Below, one piece after another: positions 7,524 through 12,793 of a stretch of 18,646 nucleotides of DNA. Positions within the stretch are counted from its first letter, which is position 1; each line of letters begins with the position of its first letter. Source of the DNA: JBBDMX01 sp040878035 (GTDB lineage: Bacteria > Planctomycetota > Phycisphaerae > Phycisphaerales > Phycisphaeraceae); assembly GCA_040878035.1 (NCBI GenBank), contig JBBDMX010000073.1:1-18646 (forward strand), in the 5' to 3' direction. The notes below the pieces were generated by a model. It worked only from the letters and a program-made list of their open reading frames with translations, had not been told where the DNA came from and ran no database searches. The position numbers and the translations under genes were made by a program.

Positions 7524-8114
7524 TCAGCCGTCCTGGGCGTCCTCGAACGGTGCGCCTAAGAGCATCGCCAGTTCCTCCTTGGTCAAAAGCGGTTCATCAC
7601 CATTGTTACGCGGGCCGGGCCTGGGGGGGTCGCCGGTCAACTGCGAATCCGGCGCTGGCGGGCCAATCGCCGGTGGATCGGGTCGAAACGGCGGCGAAGG
7701 CGTGACCGTCGGGCCGACGGTCTGGGCGGCAGCGGGGGGGCGACGTGTCTGCGGCGGCCGCGAGTCGATCGTGCCGAGCTTGGTCAGCCGCGGACTTTCC
7801 TGAGTCCCGTCGCTTTGCGCCTGCCAGCAGACGACGCCGGGGTAATACTGGGGCAATGCCGCGGCCATCTGGTCGAGCATGGGCAGGTCCGTGGGTGCAC
7901 AGACGACGATAATGCCCACGCCGCCCAGGGCCAGCTCGACCATCACGGCGGGCACGTCGGCGACGACGCGGACATCCACGGATCGGCGGCGCAGGCCAAT
8001 CAGGAGAGCCTCAGGCAGCGGGTGGTCCGGCCGGACCAGAACCACGCATCGGCGCCGCGGCGCCGCCGTCGGCGCGACCGAGGCCGGATTGGCAGCGGAT
8101 TCACCCATGTCCAC
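7524..8114 (-). CDS. Hypothetical protein with receiver-like N-terminus and Pro-rich linker
   Basis: A 196-residue protein upstream of, and probably co-transcribed with, the diguanylate cyclase (40-base gap). The first 90 or so residues (CVVLVRPDHPLPEALLIGLR, then VRVVADVPAVMVELALGGVG and IIVVCAPTDLPML) have the alternating strand/helix pattern of a CheY-like or Rossmann domain without an obvious phospho-acceptor Asp. A long Pro-rich stretch follows, and then a short C-terminal helix LLTKEELAMLLGAPFEDA. That tail resembles the short peptides through which FliM-type proteins bind partners (LSQxEIDALL), but this is only a visual similarity. GTG 8114 and ATG 8108 are both possible starts; neither has a clear ribosome site. 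Function unknown; a regulatory partner of the cyclase is the natural hypothesis. Confidence 0.7.
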   Translation of the reverse strand: MDMGESAANPASVAPTAAPRRRCVVLVRPDHPLPEALLIGLRRRSVDVRVVADVPAVMVELALGGVGIIVVCAPTDLPMLDQMAAALPQYYPGVVCWQAQSDGTQESPRLTKLGTIDSRPPQTRRPPAAAQTVGPTVTPSPPFRPDPPAIGPPAPDSQLTGDPPRPGPRNNGDEPLLTKEELAMLLGAPFEDAQDG

Positions 8115-8151
8115 ATTGTACAGGCGTTGCGTAGCCAGCCCAGTAAAGATG

Positions 8152-8362
8152 GGTAAGCCGTGCAGGGCAATTGCATATGGCTGTTTCCGGTCCCTCTCCC
8201 TTCTGAGGGAGAGGTTAGGTGAGGGTGACTGGGGTGGCGATCACGGGCGGAGATCACCGTTTCGTTGCCATGAGCAGTACCGATCACCCTCACCCCAGCC
8301 CTCTCCCTCAGAAGGGAGAGGGGGTCAGAGCGCCCATATGCGATTGCCCTGGTAAGCCGTGC
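8152..8362. mobile_element. MITE/BIME-like palindromic element with 12-base flanking repeats
   Basis: The block 8164-8350 begins AGGGCAATTGCATATGG and ends with the inverted counterpart CCATATGCGATTGCCCT. Each arm then carries the CCTCTCCC/GGGAGAGG hairpin (8193-8214; 8299-8322) and a GTGAGGGTGA-type stretch, so the arms are inverted copies over about 70 bases. The same 12 bases, GGTAAGCCGTGC, lie directly on both sides (8152-8163 and 8351-8362), as expected for a target duplication. It encodes no protein. A single arm of the same kind lies at 17006-17068. The hairpins could also act on transcripts of the flanking minus-strand genes. Confidence 0.65.
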
Positions 8363-8395
8363 GACTTGTGCGACTTAGTGCGGCCCAAAGTCCGG

Positions 8396-8644
8396 TTATT
8401 CGGCCTCGAAGAAACGAGAATTCGTCCCGCCCGGCCCCACCTTAAGGCGAACCTCGCGCCTGCACTTGGGGCACCGGCCTTTATAACACGTCGCATCGCG
8501 GTGGCGGTACACCCGGCTGTACACACCGCAGCAGCGCCAGTGAATGGCGATCCAGGGCCGGCCCGCCGCGTCCGATTGGACTTCCTCCGCGCCGGCAGGC
8601 TGCGACAGGCCGCTGATGTCCAGAATGTAGTCCGGGCCGGTCAT
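8396..8644 (-). CDS. Small zinc-ribbon-like protein of unknown function
   Basis: An 82-residue protein starting at ATG 8644 (MTGPDYILDISGLSQPAGAE). The second half, HWRCCGVYSRVYRHRDATCY, KGRCPKCRREVRL and VGPGGTNSRFFEAE, contains CC and CPKC pairs that could form a zinc ribbon. Similar small proteins with a WRC..GVYSRVY / GRCPKC / VGPGGT-FFEA pattern occur in planctomycetes, from memory. The open frame extends to 8896 but the added residues look non-coding. No good ribosome site is visible, and nothing shows the function. Confidence 0.68.
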   Translation of the reverse strand: MTGPDYILDISGLSQPAGAEEVQSDAAGRPWIAIHWRCCGVYSRVYRHRDATCYKGRCPKCRREVRLKVGPGGTNSRFFEAE

Positions 8645-8783
8645 GATTCTGTTAATCGGCGATTTGGAGGGAAAAGCCACAGATGAACACGGATGAGCAA
8701 GGCGAACGCAGTGATCCGTTTGGACTGCGGTATCACGCCACCGCAGCCCAAACCGGCGTAGGACCGATGACACAGTGGCAGAG

Positions 8784-9365
8784 CTAACGTGCTCGCGCCA
8801 GTTTCGCCAGTTCGCCGTGACGGTAGCAGTTGATGGTGTGGTCGTTGACCATGCCCACCGCCTGCATAAAGGCATAGCAGATGGTCGAGCCGACAAAGGA
8901 GAATCCGCGGCGTTTGAGCTCCTTGCTCATCGCGTCGGACTCGGGGGTGCGGGCGGGGAGTTCCTTAAGTGAGCTAAAGCGGTTGATGCGGGTTTTGCCG
9001 CCGACGAATTGCCAGAGGAAGTTATCGAAGCTGCCCAGTTCCTCTTGGAGCTTGAGCAGGGCGCGGGCGTTCTTGATCGCCGATTCGATCTTGAGGCGAT
9101 TGCGGACGATGCCGGCGTTCTTCAGCAGGCGGGCGACTTTGCGCTGGTCGTAGCGGGCGACCTTCCGCGGATCGAACTGATCGAAGGCTTCGAGGTAGGC
9201 GGGTCGTTTGCGCAAGATCGTTTCCCACGACAGGCCGGCCTGGGCGCCGTCGAGCACCAGGTGGGCGTAGAGCATCTGGTCATCGTGGACGGGCACGCCC
9301 CACTCAGTGTCGTGGTAAGTGAGCATGGGTTCGCGGCTGGGCCAGGCGCAACGCGCGGGGGTCAT
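8784..9365 (-). CDS. tag: DNA-3-methyladenine glycosylase I
   Basis: A 193-residue HhH-family glycosylase that removes 3-methyladenine from alkylated DNA, the first step of base excision repair. It is collinear with E. coli Tag: CAWPSREPMLTYHDTEWGVP, DGAQAGLSW, FDPRKVA, GIVRNRLKI, TPESDAMSKELKRRGFSFVG, STICYAFMQAVGMVNDH. The zinc ligands of the family appear present (Cys6, His18, and the His and Cys of NDHTINC). The residue matching E. coli Glu38, which contacts the 3-methyladenine base, is Asp here (LDGAQAGLSW). ATG 9365 starts right at the family N-terminus. The start region lacks a clear ribosome site. It stands alone on the minus strand, downstream of the RAYT element. Confidence 0.95.
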   Translation of the reverse strand: MTPARCAWPSREPMLTYHDTEWGVPVHDDQMLYAHLVLDGAQAGLSWETILRKRPAYLEAFDQFDPRKVARYDQRKVARLLKNAGIVRNRLKIESAIKNARALLKLQEELGSFDNFLWQFVGGKTRINRFSSLKELPARTPESDAMSKELKRRGFSFVGSTICYAFMQAVGMVNDHTINCYRHGELAKLARAR

Positions 9366-9387
9366 GGTTTGCGTTCCACAGGGGGGG

Positions 9388-9473
9388 AGGGACGCTTCGC
9401 CCCGGAAGCGTCACCCACTAAACGTGTGGGCACGGCGCGTCATCATCGTTTAGCGGGCGACGCGCAGCGCCCC
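9388..9473. repeat. REP pair at the 3' side of the RAYT gene
   Basis: Two copies of a REP unit face each other: CGTCACCCACTAAACG at 9409-9424 and its inverse CGTTTAGCGGGCGACG at 9447-9462, forming a hairpin-capable pair. AGGGACGCTTCG at 9388-9399 precedes the first copy, exactly as on the other side of the transposase (10099-10110). The inverse copy continues to 9473 and matches 10133-10159 in 26 of 27 bases as an inverted repeat. Confidence 0.8.
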
Positions 9474-9474
9474 A

Positions 9475-10068
9475 TTACGCATGATACGGCGTCACGCATT
9501 GCCAGCGCTGTGACGGCAGGTTGGCGTGGATCGGATTCAACTCGACGTACCGAATGGCGCGGAGGATGTCGTCCACGCTGTCGAGGAATACCCACCATCC
9601 GTAACGCGCCCACAGCGTCGGCAAACGACCGTTGCGATACGGTTCATCGGCGAACGGATGCAGCCCGGCGTGGTTGAGTTGTGTGGTCGCGGCGGCTTTG
9701 AGTTGCTCGCACGTACTCTCAATTTTCAAGTGATGGCGGGCCAGGACCAGGTGCGCGTGAGTCGGAATGATCGCGCAGGCGTGAATGAGCAGGCCGGAGC
9801 GGCGGTGGTAGTCGGCGAATCCGGCGCCGATGACGCGGGCTTTCTCACCCGTGAAGACGACTGGCTTGTGCGCTAAGGCATCCTTCATTTGCTGAGCAAC
9901 GGCGCGATCATACGGTTGATGGGCGACAGAGCGTCGCGTGTTGACTTTGGTTGCGGGTCCGAAGACCGCCAGTTCGTAGGCGCGGACGAAATCGGACCAG
10001 GAGCCGCGTTGGTCGTTGGGGAGCCAGAATCCGTAGGCGGAGAGGATCAGATGGTACGCGAGGACCAT
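9475..10068 (-). CDS. REP-associated tyrosine transposase (RAYT), Y1/IS200-like
   Basis: A 197-residue Y1-family transposase that by family nicks and joins single-stranded DNA at REP hairpins. It opens MVLAYHLILSAYGFWLPNDQ and continues RGSWSDFVRAYELAVFGPATKVN, a pattern known in these proteins. The histidine motif is HAH in IPTHAHLVLARH; the candidate catalytic Tyr lies in the C-terminal part, most likely in ILRAIRYVELNPIHANL. ATG 10068 is preferred because the frame upstream (to 10149) is only translated REP sequence. The gene is closely bracketed by REP copies on both sides, with 27-base inverted repeats at 9447-9473 and 10133-10159, so it appears intact and self-associated. No target duplication is visible. 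It separates tag from recA. Confidence 0.85.
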   Translation of the reverse strand: MVLAYHLILSAYGFWLPNDQRGSWSDFVRAYELAVFGPATKVNTRRSVAHQPYDRAVAQQMKDALAHKPVVFTGEKARVIGAGFADYHRRSGLLIHACAIIPTHAHLVLARHHLKIESTCEQLKAAATTQLNHAGLHPFADEPYRNGRLPTLWARYGWWVFLDSVDDILRAIRYVELNPIHANLPSQRWQCVTPYHA

Positions 10069-10098
10069 GGGGGCGCTCTGGAATGGACCAGGACGAAA

Positions 10099-10159
10099 AG
10101 GGACGCTTCGCGTCACCCGCCAAACGGGAAGTGGGGCGCTGCGCGTCACCCGCTAAACG
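10099..10159. repeat. REP copies between recA and the RAYT gene
   Basis: Two direct copies of the REP unit, CGTCACCCGCCAAACG at 10111-10126 and CGTCACCCGCTAAACG at 10144-10159; the first is preceded by AGGGACGCTTCG. Together with the copies at 9388-9473 they bracket the transposase. They start 11 bases beyond the recA stop codon, so they are likely to be in the recA transcript's 3' end. Confidence 0.8.
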
Positions 10160-10170
10160 ATTGCGGTGTA

Positions 10171-11343
10171 TTACTCGTCGGCGCTGACTGGCGCTGTCTC
10201 TTCCTCGACGGCGGCGATGGCGGCGCCACCCACGCCGTTCTTCTCCAGCACCTTTTCCATGATCTCCTTGAACAGGTCCTTGTTTTCCTTGAGGAAGCGC
10301 TTGGCATTTTCCCGGCCCTGGCCCAGGCGCACCTCGCCATAGTTGAACCACGCGCCGGACTTCTGCACCACCTCGACGGTGACGCCCAGGTCCAGCAAAT
10401 CGCCGGTGCTGCTGATGCCCTCGTCGAACATGATGTCAAACTCCGCCATGCGGAAGGGCGGGGCGATCTTATTCTTGACCACCTTGGCGCGGGTGCGGTT
10501 GCCCACTGCGGTTTCGCCTTCTTTGATGGAGGCGGTGCGGCGAATATCGATGCGCACTGAGGCGTAGAACTTCAGGGCGCGTCCGCCGGGCGTCGTCTCG
10601 GGGTTGCCGAACATCACGCCGATTTTCTCGCGGATTTGGTTGATGAAGACGACCGCGCACTTGCTCTTATTGATGGCGCCGGTGAGCTTGCGCAGGGCCT
10701 GGCTCATGAGTCGGGCCTGGAGGCCCACGTGGGTGTCGCCCATTTCGCCCTCGATTTCGGCCTTGGGAATCAGGGCCGCCACCGAGTCGATGACGATCAC
10801 GTCCACGGCATTGGAGCGCACCAGCAGTTCGCAGATTTCCAGTGCCTGCTCGCCGGTGTCGGGCTGGGAGACCAGCAGGTTTTCCAAGTCGACGCCCAGT
10901 CGGCGTGACCAGGACGGGTCCAGGGCGTGCTCGGCGTCGATGAACGCCGCCACGCCACCGGCCGCCTGGGCGTTGGCTATCACGTGCAGCGCGAGGGTCG
11001 TCTTACCGGAGGACTCGGGGCCGAAAATCTCGACGACTCGCCCGCGCGGGATGCCGCGCCCGCCCAGCGCCAGGTCCAGGCTGATGGCGCCGGTGGAAAT
11101 GCCCGGCACGATCAGGGCCGGATCATCGTCGAGGCGCATGATCGAGCCCTTGCCGAAGCTGCGTTCGATCTGCGTCACCGCCTGTTCCAAGGCGCGTTTG
11201 CGTCCGGCTTCGTTGGGCGTGGATTCGGAGGTGGCGGTCCCCGCGGCGGTCGTGGTCTTGGCCATGGTTGGTACTCGTCGGCTGGAGGGGTCGGAATGCC
11301 CGTTACTTTTGGCCGCATCGGCGGCTGTGGCTGCTCTCACCAT
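10171..11343 (-). CDS. recA: RecA recombinase
   Basis: The central strand-exchange protein of homologous recombination and SOS activation, forming ATP-dependent filaments on single-stranded DNA. The sequence is typical from RKRALEQAVTQIERSFGKGS onward: Walker A GPESSGKTT, DAEHALDP, VDVIVIDSVAALIPKAEIEG, the L1/L2 region with FINQIREKIGVMFGNPETTPGG, and the C-terminal GAWFNYG block, ending in an acidic tail. Three starts are possible. ATG 11343 (390 residues) has AAAGGAAAGG a few bases upstream; ATG 11265 (MAKTTTAAG, 364 residues) gives a more usual RecA length but no ribosome site; TTG 11367 is also open. I chose 11343. The extra 26 residues are low-complexity. No recX follows; the REP cluster does. 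Confidence 0.97.
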   Translation of the reverse strand: MVRAATAADAAKSNGHSDPSSRRVPTMAKTTTAAGTATSESTPNEAGRKRALEQAVTQIERSFGKGSIMRLDDDPALIVPGISTGAISLDLALGGRGIPRGRVVEIFGPESSGKTTLALHVIANAQAAGGVAAFIDAEHALDPSWSRRLGVDLENLLVSQPDTGEQALEICELLVRSNAVDVIVIDSVAALIPKAEIEGEMGDTHVGLQARLMSQALRKLTGAINKSKCAVVFINQIREKIGVMFGNPETTPGGRALKFYASVRIDIRRTASIKEGETAVGNRTRAKVVKNKIAPPFRMAEFDIMFDEGISSTGDLLDLGVTVEVVQKSGAWFNYGEVRLGQGRENAKRFLKENKDLFKEIMEKVLEKNGVGGAAIAAVEEETAPVSADE

Positions 11344-11393
11344 AACCTGCACCTTTCCTTTCGTCAATGTTCTATTTTCGTTAGGGTGACAGA

Positions 11394-11423
11394 AGCTTAA
11401 CCGACCCGCGTGGCTGATGTCAA
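11394..11423 (-). promoter_or_regulatory. Candidate recA promoter
   Basis: A perfect -35 hexamer TTGACA lies on the minus strand at 11423-11418, followed after 18 bases by TAAGCT at 11399-11394 (3 of 6 to TATAAT). This leaves a leader of about 45 bases to ATG 11343. I see no canonical LexA box (CTGT-N8-ACAG or the GAAC-N4-GTTC type) in the gap, so SOS control is not shown. Confidence 0.4.
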
Positions 11424-11473
11424 GCCCTTTCTCGGCAGAATGCAGGAAAAATATCGCTGACGGCCGACACGGC

Positions 11474-12289
11474 TCAGTTCGGCTTGGCCGGGGTGCCTAG
11501 CGCCCACATCTCAGCGGGATTCAGCACGCGTTGGTATATGGCCAAACCACCCAGGAGGCCGCGGTAGAAGTTGCCGATCGTGCCGGAGCGATCCACGGCT
11601 GCGACAGTGAAGTCCGAGCCGGTGGCGCCGCCGTTGTGCAGACCGCCGGGGAGGAGGTAGGGGTTGAGGCCGGGCCGGGCGTCGAGCCGTCCATCGAGCC
11701 AGGCATAGCCGTGGTGACCGTCGTAGCTCAAAGCGATGCAGTGCCAGGCGTCGCGGTCGATGGGGGTGGCGCCGACCGGACCGTCCATGCAGTAGCGATA
11801 GCCCGGAGTGGGCCCGCCGGTGGTGGACAGGTGGCCACAGATCTGGTCGTGCTCGCCCCAGACGCTGATGTTGAGGAACAGCCCGTATTGGCGCGACTTG
11901 TGGGTTTCGTTCCACTGCCCGGCGATGAACTCGCAATGGGCACTGCGCGTCTGTCCGCGGCGGATCCAGGCGACCAGCGTAAAATGAGCCGTGGGGCCAT
12001 GCATGTCCAGACGCGGGCAGTCGGCACGATTGATGGCGAGCCACTGGCCTTCCTCGATGCCCAGAGCCCGGCCATGGAAAGGTGCGCCGGCGTCGTCCAC
12101 GTGGCTCATCGCACCGGCCTGCTCGCGCAGGGCATAGGGCGTACCGTCGGCGACGGGCCAATGGCCGTCCGTCGTTCGGTGAGCAAAATCCCAGAAGCAG
12201 ATGAGCCCGGGGAAATCGCCAGGCCGGGTCGGCACGCGGAATGAATCAGTCGGCTCGCTCTGACAGCGGAAAGGATTGGTTGGCATCAT
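11474..12289 (-). CDS. LamG/concanavalin A-like domain protein
   Basis: A protein of about 271 residues with the pattern of a laminin-G-like jelly-roll domain: GLICFWDFAHRTTDG near the start, FTLVAWIRRGQT, GLFLNISVWGEHDQICGHLS, DAWHCIALSYDGHHGYAWLD, GTIGNFYRGLLGGLAIYQRV and LNPAEMWAL. The WxxxALSYDGxxxxxYxDG and GxxxGxLGGLAIYxRxL blocks are typical of such domains. No signal peptide or membrane segment is evident and no catalytic domain is attached, so it may bind a carbohydrate or protein ligand; this is unproven. The start is uncertain: the frame is open to 12346, and ATGATG at 12289/12286 is preferred because it gives MPTNPFRCQ without the odd upstream residues. No ribosome site is clear. 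Confidence 0.7.
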   Translation of the reverse strand: MMPTNPFRCQSEPTDSFRVPTRPGDFPGLICFWDFAHRTTDGHWPVADGTPYALREQAGAMSHVDDAGAPFHGRALGIEEGQWLAINRADCPRLDMHGPTAHFTLVAWIRRGQTRSAHCEFIAGQWNETHKSRQYGLFLNISVWGEHDQICGHLSTTGGPTPGYRYCMDGPVGATPIDRDAWHCIALSYDGHHGYAWLDGRLDARPGLNPYLLPGGLHNGGATGSDFTVAAVDRSGTIGNFYRGLLGGLAIYQRVLNPAEMWALGTPAKPN

Positions 12290-12431
12290 GGCGTGACACG
12301 ATAACATGCCCCTGGCGCTTAGCACGACAGCGCGACAGGGCGCCATGACAGCCTCCGCGGGGAGGGATCGCTCCCACGATCCCCGCGCGGGCCGTCATGC
12401 GGCCGAGTGATCGCGCCCAATCGCACCGCGT

Positions 12432-12460
12432 TTGACCGCCGTGCGGCTGGGTCGTAATCT
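12432..12460 (+). promoter_or_regulatory. Candidate promoter of the tRNA-Arg gene
   Basis: TTGACC (5 of 6 to the -35 consensus) at 12432-12437, a 17-base spacer and TAATCT at 12455-12460 place a start about 10 bases before the tRNA. Upstream, at about 12365-12384, a GGGATCG/CGATCCC hairpin without a T-tract is present. The rest of 12290-12476 holds nothing else recognisable. Confidence 0.45.
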
Positions 12461-12476
12461 ATATGGCTGTTTTCAT

Positions 12477-12550
12477 GCACCCGTAGCTCAATTGGATAGA
12501 GCATCTGACTACGGATCAGAAGGTTGCTGGTTCGAGTCCAGCCGGGTGTA
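12477..12550 (+). tRNA. tRNA-Arg (anticodon ACG)
   Basis: A complete 74-base cloverleaf. The acceptor stem GCACCCG (12477-12483) pairs with CGGGTGT (12543-12549), including one G-U pair, with discriminator A12550. The D-arm region is TAGCTCAATTGGATAGAGC. The anticodon stem TCTGA/TCAGA encloses loop CTACGGA with anticodon ACG at 12511-12513, reading CGU and, after A-to-I editing, CGC/CGA. The T arm is GCTGG-TTCGAGT-CCAGC. CCA is not encoded. The enzyme that makes I34 (TadA) must be supplied elsewhere. Confidence 0.97.
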
Positions 12551-12793
12551 CTTAATCGTGGATCGAGCTGCGGCAATGGGGCGCGCCTGTCTCACCTGAA
12601 TCGTGCCGCGCGAATGTCCGTCGGGGCTGCCGGTGATTTCCCTTTCCGTATTATCCACGTCACCGTCAGCGGCGCGATGGGTTGGCCATTGACCGGCTGG
12701 CGGGTTGGTCCTAGAGTCCTGCCTCAATGGATATCGCGGCGTTCCGCAGGGGAATCAGGCCACTCTTTTTTTCGTACTCTGACGGAGCTTTCA

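Noticed and set aside
8680..8700. CCACAGATGAACACGGATGA between the zinc-ribbon and tag genes
   Set aside because: It resembles a short intergenic sequence seen in many genomes, but only one copy is present here, so I cannot call a repeat from this window.
10069..10149. N-terminal 27-residue extension of the RAYT protein
   Set aside because: The extension only translates the REP copies; family similarity starts at MVLAYHL.
12319..12576. Minus-strand frame containing STPGWTRTSNLLIRSQ
   Set aside because: This is the well-known spurious translation of the antisense strand of a tRNA gene; it overlaps the tRNA-Arg.
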